Shown piece by piece: positions 18,388-27,534 of a stretch of 64,000 bases of DNA (positions are counted from its first letter, which is position 1; the number at the start of each line of letters is the position of its first letter). This DNA is from Embleya scabrispora (lineage in GTDB: Bacteria; Actinomycetota; Actinomycetes; Streptomycetales; Streptomycetaceae): NCBI RefSeq assembly GCF_002024165.1, contig NZ_MWQN01000001.1, positions 6,941,288-7,005,287 of the forward strand. The letters are read 5' to 3'. The notes below the pieces were generated by a model, which was not told where the DNA came from, searched no databases, and saw only the letters and a list, made by a program, of their open reading frames with translations. Position numbers and translations under genes: made by a program.

Positions 18388-19710
18388 ATGTCACGCCGCC
18401 GGAGCAACCAGCGTCTGGCCCTGCTCCTGGCCCAGTCACAGCTCGGCGCGGGCGAACTCGCCCGCGCCGTCAACGCTCTGGGCACCGCACAGGGAATGCG
18501 CCTGTGCTACGACCGTACCTCGGTCGCGCATTGGCTCACCGGGTCGCGGCCGAGGCCCGCAGTCGCGGAGCTGGTCGCCGCCGCGCTGGGGTGGCCCCTG
18601 GAACGCGTCGTCACCGTCGGGGACATCGGCTTCGATCCGGTCGACGCGACCGGCCCGTCCGCCCGCGAGGCCGCCCTTCGGGACACCGCCGACCTGTGCC
18701 GGGACTGGACCTGCAACGAGCACCGACCGGCGGACGTCGTCTACCGCGCGTCGCGCGTACCGCACTGGGATCGGCCTGTGCCCGCGGATCGTTCGCCCGT
18801 CGGTGGACGTCGGGCCACCGTCGCCGACGTCCAGGCACTGTCGGACCTGACGGCGCAGTTCGCCGTGCTCGCCGAACGTCATGGCGGCGCTCGCGTCGGG
18901 CCCGCGCTGGCGGCGTGTTTCGCCACGTCGGTACCCCGACTGCTCACAGCCCCCGCCTCCGCCGAGACCCATCGGGCGCTATTGGTCGGAAGTGCCCGGA
19001 TGGCGCACGTGCTCGCCACCACCGCCGAGGACGCCGATCATCAGGGCTCGGCGCAACGGCACTTGACCACCGCGTTCCACCTGGCCCGAGAGGCGGACGA
19101 TCGCGGCACCGGCGCCATAGTCCTGCGCACGATGAGCCGACAGGCGCTGCGTCTGGGGTGTGTTCGCCAGGCCGCCGACCTCGCGGACGCGGCCGTGGAC
19201 GCGACGTCCGCGCACACGCCCGCCACCCGCGCCTTCGTGCTGTCCCAACGGGCTTGGGCGCACGCCGCCCAACACCACCGCCGGCCCGCCCTCGCGGACC
19301 TCGACGAGGCGGAACATCGACACGAACAGGCCGTGGACCACCCCGGGGAGGGACCCTTCGCCACCTATCCGCGACCCGGCTTCGAATACCAACGCGCGCG
19401 AATCCTCGACACGCTCGGCGAATCCGGTCCGGCCCTGCGGGCCCTTCGCGAAGCCGCGCAGCGGCGATCACCCCAGCAACGCCGAGCCCATGCCGTCACC
19501 CTCGCGCGCCTCGCTCGCGCGCAGTGGCGGGACGGAGACATCGAGGCCGCAGGCGCGTCCTGGCACACGTTTCTGGACCAATACCCCCACCTGGGTTCGA
19601 CGCCGGTTCACCACCAATTCGTTCATCTGGGTCGGCTCCTGCACCAGTTTCCGCGGCTTCACCAGTTCCAGCCGCTGCGCGAACGCGTTCGCGGACTCGC
19701 CGCCCGTTGA
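18388..19710 (+). CDS. regulator-like protein with N-terminal HTH-like and TPR-like regions
   Basis: This 440-residue protein starts at the ATG preceded by GAGGAA. The N-terminus (LALLLAQSQLGAGELARAVN, then VAHWLTGSRPRP and AALGWPLERV) resembles the DNA-binding region of the large Streptomyces XRE-type regulators. The middle and C-terminal parts are helical repeats with alternating Ala/Leu/Arg pairs (HLARE, ALRALREAAQR, LARLARAQWRDGD) like tetratricopeptide repeats, which in this family sense peptides or other effectors. No target gene can be named. Confidence 0.75.
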   Translation: MSRRRSNQRLALLLAQSQLGAGELARAVNALGTAQGMRLCYDRTSVAHWLTGSRPRPAVAELVAAALGWPLERVVTVGDIGFDPVDATGPSAREAALRDTADLCRDWTCNEHRPADVVYRASRVPHWDRPVPADRSPVGGRRATVADVQALSDLTAQFAVLAERHGGARVGPALAACFATSVPRLLTAPASAETHRALLVGSARMAHVLATTAEDADHQGSAQRHLTTAFHLAREADDRGTGAIVLRTMSRQALRLGCVRQAADLADAAVDATSAHTPATRAFVLSQRAWAHAAQHHRRPALADLDEAEHRHEQAVDHPGEGPFATYPRPGFEYQRARILDTLGESGPALRALREAAQRRSPQQRRAHAVTLARLARAQWRDGDIEAAGASWHTFLDQYPHLGSTPVHHQFVHLGRLLHQFPRLHQFQPLRERVRGLAAR

Positions 19711-20463
19711 CGGCGAGTCGATGAGGGGCGGGATCGCAAGGTCGGGTTGCGCAGCTGTGGTGAAGGGCGGCCCGCGGTCCTCGGGCCGTGCGGACGTTTC
19801 GGCGCAATCCGTTTTCCGGTGGGCGCGACCGGAGGCGTGACCGAGGCGAGCGCTGACGCAGTGCGGCGGGTGTGGAGGGTGTGGCGGTACCTTTACCGCG
19901 AACGAGTTGCGATATTCCAACCATCGTGTCGGTTGTTTCCTTGGATGCGCGCCCAGGCTTGACTTACACGCGTGGACGATCCCAAGAGCCGTCGCGCTCG
20001 CTGGAGCACACGTCCGTGCGAACCGCCGCCGGATGCCTTGCCCGATCACGAGCCCGCATCGCCCCCGCCCGAATGCTCGGGGACCGATGTGCACCCCCCG
20101 GGGGATGCGCAGCCTGTATCTGGGGTTCATCGTGCGTAACCCTCATCCGCCCCGGCCGAGTGCGGCCGCTCTGCTCACGGCCGGCGCATTCCCAACGCGT
20201 CCAACGCTGCGATCCTGCCCACCGGGAGCTCGTCCGCCTGCTCCTGGTGCCCACGTCGTTCGGGCACGCCGCCCCGGGTTTCCTCGCCCCGCCCGGCCGC
20301 GTGCGCGGTGTGCCGCCGTCACGGCACCCACCACCATGGCGGGCGCCCTTCGACGCGCACGTCCCCGGCTTCTTCCATGGGTTCCCGCTCGGATATCGGG
20401 ACCCGGTCACCCCCACGCCGAGCCGCGAGGCCCCGGCCCCTCCCGAGCCGAGGCGTCGCTCGC
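19711..20463. other. no supported gene
   Basis: Long open frames exist on both strands but their composition (Pro/Arg/Ala) and lack of motifs mark them as artefacts. The region leads into a broken transposase and may be decayed mobile DNA. Confidence 0.45.
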
Positions 20464-21050
20464 GGTGGACGGCCTATGGGGACGCCTCCACCTGCGGTTG
20501 CGTGAACTCCTGGCCGACGCGGGCTAGGTGGACCCGTCCCGCGGCCTGGTCGACACCGTGCACGTGCGCGCGAAAACGGGGGCGAACCAACAGGTCCGAG
20601 TCCCGTGGACCGGGGCAAGGCGAGTTCCAAGCCGCATGTCCTGTCCGACGGCGATGGGCTGCCCCTCGTCGTCGGCCTCTCCGGTGGGAACATCCACGAC
20701 AGTCGGGGCCTGAAGCCCCTGCTCGAAGCACTCCTGTCGAAACACGACTCCCACCACGGCCGGTCCCGGAAGCCGACGCGTCTGCACGCCGACAAGGCCT
20801 ACGGCATCCCGACCTGCGCAGACGGGTACGGGGCCGTCGCATCGGAGTGCGCATCGCCCGCAAGGGCGTCGAATCGAGCGAACGCCCGGGGGCGCCAACG
20901 ACGGAAGATCGAACGCACCTGTCCTGGTGCGGCGGTTACCGACGACTTTCCCCACGCCACGAACGCCGCGCCGCGACTCCACCTGGCCTTCCTCATCGTC
21001 GCAGCCGCACTCGTCCGCTACGAAAGGCTCCATCGCGACACCACGCAGGA
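20464..21050 (+). mobile_element. IS5-type transposase remnant
   Basis: Pieces in three frames follow IS5-family transposases in order: LWGRLHLRLRELLADAG, then a stop; VDPSRGLVDTVHVRAKTGAN; GKASSKPHVLSDGDGLPL and VGLSGGNIHDSRGL (catalytic-domain region); ADKAYG; then, after another shift, RGRRIGVRIARKGVESS, YRRLSPRHERRA. The 5' third and the terminal inverted repeats were not found. The element cannot be active. It borders the terpenoid locus on its left. Confidence 0.8.
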
Positions 21051-21218
21051 CACCTGCCCGGCCTCGTTTGCCCAGCCCGGGTTGGGCTCTGTCCGCCCGA
21101 AGCGGAACGATGTCCTGGGCGTGCGGAGGGACTCCGCGAGCGGCGATGGTGCGATGTTCAGGCGCGGGTGGGTGTCGGTGGTGGGCACGACGCGTCCCAC
21201 GACGGCGAAGCGCACGGG

Positions 21219-21236
21219 CGTTCAACGCGTTCACGC
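21219..21236 (+). repeat. 18-bp repeat, copy upstream of condensing enzyme
   Basis: The 18-bp sequence CGTTCAACGCGTTCACGC occurs here and again, identically, at 30542-30559. The core AACGCGTT is an 8-bp palindrome. This copy is 193 bp upstream of the KAS III-like start; the other is 117 bp upstream of the prenyl synthase start. It may be an operator shared by both transcripts, or a relic of copied mobile DNA. Confidence 0.6.
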
Positions 21237-21428
21237 GTCGTATCCCCGTTCTCCCTTCCGCCGAGTCCCGCACTGGGGGCTTGATGGACATGGAACCGAT
21301 GGGCGGAACCCCGGCGGACTTTCGTACCCGGCGCGCGATCCGCGGCCGTGGACCCATCCGCCGACCCATCGCGACCACCGGGCGCAGGAACGTCGGCGCC
21401 GCAGCCCACACGCACACCGGAGCGGGAA

Positions 21429-22424
21429 ATGGACCAGGGTCGGGAACCGAAGGGGGTGGCGGTCGCAGCATCGGGCCGCTCGGCCGGGGCGGGAGCCCGT
21501 ATCGGCGGATTGGGCGCGTACCGTCCCGAGACCGTGGTGGTCAACGAGCAGGCCGCCGCGTGTGCCGGTGTCGGCACGGATTGGATTTCGAGGCGAGTGG
21601 GCATCGAGGAGCGGCGTCACGCCGGCGCGACCGAGACGGTCGTGGCGATGGCGGTCGCGGCGGGCAAGAACGCGTTGGCCGAATGCGGCGCCACCGCCGA
21701 CGACGTCGACGCGGTGATTCTCGCGACCTGCTCCCTGCCCTCACCCATGCCCAACGGGGCGGCGTCGGTCGCCTCCGGTCTCGGCTGCGGGGCGTCGGCG
21801 GCGTTCGACCTGAACGCCGCCTGCTCGGGTTTTTGTCACGCCCTGGCCGTGGCCGACGCCCTGATCCGGGCGGGAACGGCGCGGGGGGTGCTGGTCGTCG
21901 CCTCGGAACGCATGACCGACTGGGTGACGGCGGAAGACCGCGACACCGGGCCGATCTTCGCCGACGGCGCCGCAGCGGCGTTCGTCGTGCCTTCGGCGGA
22001 GCCCGCGATCTTCCCTGTCGCGTGGGGCAGCGGCGGCACACAGGCCGACCTCATCACCATCCCCCATGGGACGGGCCGGATGGAAATGCAGGGGCGCAAG
22101 GTCTTCCGGTGGGCCACCACCGCGCTCGACCCCGTCATTCGCGCCGCCTGCGAACGGGCGGGGCTGACACCCGTCGACCTGAGGGCATTCGTGCCACACC
22201 AGGCGAACCTGCGCATCATCGAAGTCCTGAGCCGGAGCGTCGACGCGCCCGAACTGGTGACCGCCGACGACGTGGTCCATGCCGGCAACACCTGCGCGGC
22301 CTCCGTTCCACTGGCGCTGCACGCGCTGCGCGCGGCGCGTCGGGTCAGCTGCGGCGACCCCGTTCTGCTCTTCGGGTTCGGTGCCGGGCTGACTTACGCG
22401 GCGCAAGTCGTCCTGTGCCCGTAA
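21429..22424 (+). CDS. KAS III-like condensing enzyme, possible acetoacetyl-CoA synthase (NphT7-like)
   Basis: This 331-residue thiolase-fold enzyme has a complete Cys-His-Asn triad: C132 in NAACSGF, H257 in VPHQANLRIIE and N287 in HAGNTCAASVP. The C-terminal LLFGFGAGLTYA is typical of 3-oxoacyl-ACP synthase III. Streptomyces mevalonate clusters are known to carry a KAS III relative, NphT7, that condenses acetyl-CoA with malonyl-CoA to acetoacetyl-CoA, the substrate of HMG-CoA synthase. The position before the mevalonate operon suggests the same role, but the adjacent carrier-protein gene makes an acyl-ACP role possible. The ATG at 21429 has GGAG at good spacing. Confidence 0.85.
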   Translation: MDQGREPKGVAVAASGRSAGAGARIGGLGAYRPETVVVNEQAAACAGVGTDWISRRVGIEERRHAGATETVVAMAVAAGKNALAECGATADDVDAVILATCSLPSPMPNGAASVASGLGCGASAAFDLNAACSGFCHALAVADALIRAGTARGVLVVASERMTDWVTAEDRDTGPIFADGAAAAFVVPSAEPAIFPVAWGSGGTQADLITIPHGTGRMEMQGRKVFRWATTALDPVIRAACERAGLTPVDLRAFVPHQANLRIIEVLSRSVDAPELVTADDVVHAGNTCAASVPLALHALRAARRVSCGDPVLLFGFGAGLTYAAQVVLCP

Positions 22425-22497
22425 GACACCACCAGGCCCATCCCACGCACGCCCACACCGTCGATCGTTCCCACACACCCCATGGAGGAGAAAAGCC

Positions 22498-22740
22498 GTG
22501 GTCACCGACGCGAACACCCTGCTGCAGGTCCGGAACATCGTTTCCCTGCTCACCGAACGGCCCGTCGAGAGCATCGGCGCGGACGACAGGCTCCTGGAGG
22601 ACCTCGACCTCGACTCCCTGCAAATCTCGGAGCTGGCGCAGCAACTCGAGAACGCGCTGGGCAAGCCCATCGACGACGACTTGCTCAACGTGGCCGGCGC
22701 GACGGTCGCCCTCTGCGCGGAGATCGCACAGGTTTCCTGA
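22498..22740 (+). CDS. acyl carrier protein
   Basis: This 80-residue acidic helical protein has the phosphopantetheine attachment motif LDLDSLQ; Ser40 would carry the arm. Helix 1 (LLQVRNIVSLLTE), the acidic loop (GADDRLLEDL) and helix 2 (SELAQQLENALG) match ACP/PCP folds. The GTG start is preceded by a strong GGAGGAG. It lies 73 bp after the condensing enzyme and probably shares its transcript. A free-standing ACP is unusual beside a mevalonate operon. It may hold a malonyl or acyl group for the condensing enzyme. Confidence 0.85.
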   Translation: MVTDANTLLQVRNIVSLLTERPVESIGADDRLLEDLDLDSLQISELAQQLENALGKPIDDDLLNVAGATVALCAEIAQVS

Positions 22741-22775
22741 CACGGCGCGGGTCCGGCGGTCCGACTCCGTACGAA

Positions 22776-22803
22776 CATGGTCGGTGGCCTGTCACCGACC
22801 ATG
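22776..22803 (+). terminator. perfect inverted repeat after the ACP gene
   Basis: Eleven-bp perfect arms (22776-22786 and 22793-22803) flank a six-base loop, 35 bp after the ACP stop. No T tract follows. It may terminate the condensing-enzyme/ACP transcript or be an operator for the mevalonate operon. The rest of the 22741-23212 gap shows no gene. Confidence 0.6.
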
Positions 22804-23212
22804 CACCCATCCCGCACGAGCCGCACGCATCCCTGCCCCCTCCGTCCGGCTGCCCCGTCGAACCGCGTCCGGCACGGCAGGAAGCGGCGGGGCGCGGCAC
22901 CACACGGCGACAGCGGCGCATCCCGACACTTCCGGTGTGAGGCCGGCCGCCACCCGCCACCCGGCGCGTCGTCACCAAGGAACGCCGGACACCACCACCG
23001 GGGCTCGGCCCCGCATCGGAAGAGAGAGGTCGACGAGCATGGGCGCAACGCCCTTCATCCCGGCGGACGTTCGCCGCCGCACCGGGATCCGCGCCGGTTT
23101 CGGGCCGGTCCCGCCCGTCCTTCTCGCCGCATGGCCCTTCCCCGACACGGCGCAGCACAACGACGGTTCCCGAAGCGGCCCGTGCCCGCACACGGGAGGA
23201 CGTCCGGCGGTC

Positions 23213-24283
23213 ATGGCGCACGACGCGCACAGCGGAGCGCGGGAGACGAGCCCGCCGGTGGCGCCTCGAGCGGGCGGGGGCGCCGCTGCGCAGGGCGTCG
23301 GGGAGGGGCGGGCCCATGCGAAGGTCATCCTGCTGGGGGAGCATGCCGTCGTCTACGGCGCGCCCGCCGTGGCGCTGCCGGTACCCGGGCTGGGTTGCCG
23401 GGTCCGGGTTGCCCGTCGGGATCGGGACGGGCACGGACTGCTGGGATTCCGGTTCACTCCCGTCCCGCCCGGCGTGCCGTCCGGCAGCCCGGCACGGTTG
23501 CCGCGAACGCCGGAGGGCGTCATTCCGGAGGGGCTGCGGATCCTCAGCGAAGCCGTTCTGCGCCTCACGGGCCCGCGGATCGCGCCGGGGGTGGACGTGC
23601 ACGTGGAGAGCGGGGTGCCGCTCGGTCGCGGTCTCGGCTCCAGCGCGGCCTGTGCCCGGGCCCTCGTCCATGCCTTGGACGATCTCTTCGAACTGGGGCT
23701 GGGGGAGGACGTCGTCTTCCGGTACGTGCAGATGGCCGAGAACACGGCGCACGGCAGGGCGAGCGGCATCGACGCCTGGACCACCGGCGCCAACGGACCG
23801 GTCCTGTTGGCGGACGGACGGATCAGTACCCCGCCGGTGGGTGCCGACTGCTGGATCGTGGTGGTGGACAGCGGCACCGGCGCGTCCACACGAGAAGCCG
23901 TGGGGATGTTGCGCGAGCGTTTCGCGAAGGATCCCGGCCGCCGGGACGCCTTCCTCGCCCACTCGACCGCCCTCGCCCGCCGAGCCCTGTTCGACCTGGA
24001 ACACGGTCGCCTGCGGGAACTGGGAAGCGCCCTGACGGACAGTCACACACTGCTCGCCGGCCTCGACCTGACCACCGACCGCACGGACTCCCTGGTGGAC
24101 GCCTCGATCCGGGTCGGCGCACTCGGCGCGAAGATGAGCGGCGGCGGACTCGGCGGCTGCGTGATCGCCCTGCTGCCCGACCGAACCGCCGCCGACACCG
24201 CGGCCGCTCGACTGACCCGCGAGCACGGCGTCCGCTGCTGGATCACCCCGCTGCCAAAGGGGGACGGCAATGTCGACGTCTGA
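23213..24283 (+). CDS. mevalonate kinase
   Basis: This 356-residue GHMP kinase phosphorylates mevalonate with ATP. The N-terminal motif HAKVILLGEHAVVYGAPA (Lys37) and the ATP loop PLGRGLGSSAA at 136-146 are diagnostic of mevalonate kinase. The C-terminal motif KMSGGGLGGCVIALL is the third GHMP signature. The start at 23213 has GGGAGGA upstream; the open frame extends further left, but without similarity. The first 30 residues are Ala/Gly-rich and longer than in many homologues. It is the first gene of the operon and overlaps the next by 14 bases. Confidence 0.93.
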   Translation: MAHDAHSGARETSPPVAPRAGGGAAAQGVGEGRAHAKVILLGEHAVVYGAPAVALPVPGLGCRVRVARRDRDGHGLLGFRFTPVPPGVPSGSPARLPRTPEGVIPEGLRILSEAVLRLTGPRIAPGVDVHVESGVPLGRGLGSSAACARALVHALDDLFELGLGEDVVFRYVQMAENTAHGRASGIDAWTTGANGPVLLADGRISTPPVGADCWIVVVDSGTGASTREAVGMLRERFAKDPGRRDAFLAHSTALARRALFDLEHGRLRELGSALTDSHTLLAGLDLTTDRTDSLVDASIRVGALGAKMSGGGLGGCVIALLPDRTAADTAAARLTREHGVRCWITPLPKGDGNVDV

Positions 24284-25274
24284 AGGCGCGATCGCCGTGG
24301 CCCACCCCAACATCGCCCTGGTCAAGTACTGGGGAAAACGAGACGAACACCTCGTCCTGCCCTGTGCCGACAGCCTCTCCCTCACCCTGGATGTCTTCCC
24401 CACCACCACCGAGGTCCGCCTCCACCCCCACGCCACGCGAGACTACGTCACGGTGGACGGCGTCCTCGCCCGAGGTGAGACACCGCGGCGCATCACGGCC
24501 TTCCTGGACCTGGTACGCGATCGGGCCGGCAGGACGGAAAGGGCCCTGGTGGCGACCCGCAACACGGTCCCGACCGGCGCCGGCCTCGCCTCCTCCGCAA
24601 GCGGATTCGCGGCCCTTGCCCTGGCCGCCTCCCACGCCTACGACCTGCCGCTGGAGCCGGCGGTGCTGTCGAGACTGGCCCGCAGGGGTTCCGGATCGGC
24701 CGCGCGGTCGATCTTCGGCGGGTTCGTCGTCTGGCACGCCGGCGCGCCCGACGCACCCGACCCCGACCTCGCCTCCTACGCCGAGCCCGTCACGGACGCC
24801 AGGGTGGATCTCGCAATGGTGGTCGTGCTCGTGGAGACCGGCCCCAAACCGGTTTCCAGCCGTGAGGCGATGCGCCGCACCGTGGCCACGTCCCCGCGCT
24901 TCCACGACTGGCTCGCCGCGACCCGCGGCGACCTCCAGGCCATGCGCGCGGCGCTTGCCGGGGGCGACCTCGCCGCGGTGGGCGCGATCGCCGAGAGCAA
25001 CGCCCTCGGCATGCACAAGACCATGGAAAACGCGGTACCGCCCGTGCGATACCTGACGGACGCCTCACGCCTGGTCCTCGACTCGGTACGCCGCATGCGG
25101 CACGCCGGCACACAGGCGTGGGCGACGATGGATGCCGGACCCAACGTCAAGGTCCTGTGCGCCGGTGACGACGCCGAACACGTGGCGTACGAGCTTCGGG
25201 AACTGTCCGATCGGCCCACGGTCGTGGGTCGATCCGGCCCCGGCGCGACCCTGCGCACCGGGGCCCGGAGATGA
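24270..25274 (+). CDS. mvaD: diphosphomevalonate decarboxylase
   Basis: This 334-residue enzyme converts mevalonate 5-diphosphate to isopentenyl diphosphate with ATP. It shows the signature AHPNIALVKYWGKRDE near the N-terminus and PCADSLSLTLD. The ATP loop is GAGLASSASGFAAL, and GSGSAARSIFGGFV carries the conserved Ser/Arg segment. All hallmark motifs appear intact. The ATG lies inside the end of the kinase gene, and the stop overlaps the next start by four bases (ATGA). Confidence 0.95.
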   Translation: MSTSEGAIAVAHPNIALVKYWGKRDEHLVLPCADSLSLTLDVFPTTTEVRLHPHATRDYVTVDGVLARGETPRRITAFLDLVRDRAGRTERALVATRNTVPTGAGLASSASGFAALALAASHAYDLPLEPAVLSRLARRGSGSAARSIFGGFVVWHAGAPDAPDPDLASYAEPVTDARVDLAMVVVLVETGPKPVSSREAMRRTVATSPRFHDWLAATRGDLQAMRAALAGGDLAAVGAIAESNALGMHKTMENAVPPVRYLTDASRLVLDSVRRMRHAGTQAWATMDAGPNVKVLCAGDDAEHVAYELRELSDRPTVVGRSGPGATLRTGARR

Positions 25275-26452
25275 CGAGCCCGGTCACCCACGCCGCGCCG
25301 GGGAAACTTCTCATCGCGGGGGAGTACGCCGTTCTGGAGCCCGCTCAACCGGCGATCGTCGTGGCCGTGGACCGGTTCGTCACCGTCCGTGCGTCCACAC
25401 CCCAACAGGGCGACGTGGTCTTCGACACCGACCTCCTCCCGCACGAGGTGGCCCTGGTGCGCGGCCGTACGGGTCTGCGCTCCCCGGACCCGGCGGACAC
25501 GCCACACCTGACCAGGGCACTGGCCCACCTCGTGTCCGCCGTCGAGATCGTCGACCGACTGCGAGCCGAACTCGCTCTGCCGCCCGTGCCGTTGCGCCTG
25601 ACGGTCCGCAGCGGCTTGCACGAACACGGCGTCAAGATCGGCCTGGGCTCCAGCGGAGCGGTGACCGTCGCGGCCGTAGCCGCCCTGACCGACTTCCACA
25701 GCATGCCGACGACGCCGGAACTGCGCTTCCGCCTTGCCCTGCTGGCGAGCATCGGCGTCGACGCCGGCCCCTCCGGCGCGGACCTCGCGGCGAGCACATG
25801 GGGCGGTTGGATCTCCTACCGGGCGCCGGACCGCGCGCTCCTGCTCCGGCGCCTGCGCCGGGACGGCCCTGCCGAAACCCTGCGCGCCACCTGGCCCGAA
25901 CTGACCGTCCGTGCCCTGCCGCCCCCGAACACGCTGTCCCTGCACACCGGTTGGAGCGGCAGCCCGGCCTCCACCTCCGCCCACGTCCACCGGCTCTCCC
26001 ACACCGCATGGCGGCGCGGCCCCGCCTTCCGACAGTTCCTCGCACGCAGCGCGACGTGCGTGGACGCGGCCGCCCACGCACTCCGACACGACGACCCGGG
26101 GGCGCTCCTGGACGCCGTCCGCGACGCGCACCGCCTCCTGGCCGGCCTCGACGACGCCACCGGACTGGGCATCTTCACCCCCCGACTGACCGAGCTGTGT
26201 GCGGCGGCACAGACCTGCGGCGGTGCGGCCAAACCGTCCGGCGCCGGCGGAGGCGACTGCGGCATCGCCCTGCTGCCGGACAGCGCCGACCCCCGAGCCC
26301 TGCACGCGCGATGGGCGCGGGCCGGGATCACCGCCCTGCCGCTGCGGGTCACCCCGGCACCGAGACCTCGACCGGGCGAGCCCCCCTTGGCGGGACCCGC
26401 CCCCGGCCCGAGCCCGCATTCCCTCCTCCCCGACCGAGGGGCATCCCGATGA
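25271..26452 (+). CDS. phosphomevalonate kinase
   Basis: This 393-residue GHMP kinase should convert 5-phosphomevalonate to the diphosphate. The N-terminus HAAPGKLLIAGEYAVLEPAQPA is the phosphomevalonate-kinase version of motif 1. The ATP loop reads IGLGSSGAVTVA and the C-terminal motif is KPSGAGGGDCGIALL. The last 40 residues are Pro/Arg-rich and poorly conserved. Its position between the decarboxylase and the isomerase matches known Streptomyces mevalonate operons. It overlaps both neighbours by ATGA. Confidence 0.94.
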   Translation: MTSPVTHAAPGKLLIAGEYAVLEPAQPAIVVAVDRFVTVRASTPQQGDVVFDTDLLPHEVALVRGRTGLRSPDPADTPHLTRALAHLVSAVEIVDRLRAELALPPVPLRLTVRSGLHEHGVKIGLGSSGAVTVAAVAALTDFHSMPTTPELRFRLALLASIGVDAGPSGADLAASTWGGWISYRAPDRALLLRRLRRDGPAETLRATWPELTVRALPPPNTLSLHTGWSGSPASTSAHVHRLSHTAWRRGPAFRQFLARSATCVDAAAHALRHDDPGALLDAVRDAHRLLAGLDDATGLGIFTPRLTELCAAAQTCGGAAKPSGAGGGDCGIALLPDSADPRALHARWARAGITALPLRVTPAPRPRPGEPPLAGPAPGPSPHSLLPDRGASR

Positions 26453-27534
26453 GCGCATCACGCAAGGACGACCACGTACGGCTCGCCCTCGCCCAACACG
26501 AAAACGACAACGCCAACGGCGTCAAGCCCGTCGAACCGCCCCGGCCACGAAGCCAGTTCGACGACGTGCACTTCGTGCACCACGCCCTCGCCGGCACCGA
26601 CCGCGACCGGGTCTGCCTGCGCACCCGCTTCGCCACCCTCGACTGGCCCGTCCCGCTCTACATCAACGCGATGACCGGCGGCAGCCCCAGGACCGGGGAG
26701 ATCAACCGCGACCTGGCGATCGCCGCCCACGAGACCCGGCTGCCGATCGCCGGCGGATCCATGAGCCCTTACCTGCGGGACCCCTCCACCGCCGGAACCT
26801 TCACCCCCCTGCGCCGCCACAACCCCGGCGGTTTCGTGATGGCGAACGTCAACGCCGGCACCGACCCGGAGCAGGCACGCCGAGCCGTCGCCCTGCTGGA
26901 CGCGGACGCCCTGCAGATCCACGTCAACGCCGTGCAGGAAACCGTCATGCCCGAGGGGGACCGCTCCTTCGGGTCGTGGCCCGCGGGGATCGAACGCATC
27001 GCCGCGGCGATCGACGTCCCCGTCATCGTCAAGGAGGTCGGCTTCGGCCTCAGCGGCCGCACCGTCTCCCACCTCGCCGAACTGGGCGTCGCCGTCGCGG
27101 ATGTCGCCGGGCGCGGCGGCACCGACTTCGCGAGGATCGAGAACGGCCGCCGCCCACACGGTGAGTACGCCTACCTGGACGGCTGGGGCCTGAGCACCCC
27201 CGCGGCCCTCCTCGACGCCCGCGGCCGCGGTCTGCCGCTCCTGGCCTCCGGCGGCGTGCGCCACCCCCTCGACGCCGTCCGCGCCCTCGCACTGGGAGCC
27301 CATGCCGTCGGCGTCTCCGGCGGCTTCCTCGCCATCCTCCTGGACGGCGGCGTCAACGCCCTCGTCCGGGAGATCACCACTTGGCTGGACCACCTCACCT
27401 CCCTCATGACCCTCCTGGGCGCCCACCACCCCGCCGACCTGGCCGGCTGCGACGTGCGCCTGACCGGATCCCTGCGCGAGTTCTGCGCCCTGCACGACAT
27501 CGACACCACCAACCCCCGAGGAGATCCGCGATGA
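26449..27534 (+). CDS. fni: type 2 isopentenyl-diphosphate delta-isomerase
   Basis: This 361-residue FMN-dependent isomerase interconverts IPP and DMAPP. Recognisable segments are INAMTGGS, GSMSPYLRDP, MANVNAG, DADALQIHVNAVQE (nucleotide/metal site), VKEVGFGLS, AGRGGTDFARIEN and LASGGVRHPLDAVRALALGA, the flavin-phosphate loop. Length and motif order are normal for the family. The ATG overlaps the phosphomevalonate kinase stop. A type 2 enzyme is the usual partner of actinomycete mevalonate operons. Confidence 0.95.
   Translation: MSASRKDDHVRLALAQHENDNANGVKPVEPPRPRSQFDDVHFVHHALAGTDRDRVCLRTRFATLDWPVPLYINAMTGGSPRTGEINRDLAIAAHETRLPIAGGSMSPYLRDPSTAGTFTPLRRHNPGGFVMANVNAGTDPEQARRAVALLDADALQIHVNAVQETVMPEGDRSFGSWPAGIERIAAAIDVPVIVKEVGFGLSGRTVSHLAELGVAVADVAGRGGTDFARIENGRRPHGEYAYLDGWGLSTPAALLDARGRGLPLLASGGVRHPLDAVRALALGAHAVGVSGGFLAILLDGGVNALVREITTWLDHLTSLMTLLGAHHPADLAGCDVRLTGSLREFCALHDIDTTNPRGDPR

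Noticed and set aside
20927..23212. Extension of mevalonate kinase far upstream in the same open frame
   Set aside because: The extra residues overlap the condensing enzyme in another frame and lack similarity; a ribosome-binding site supports the start at 23213.
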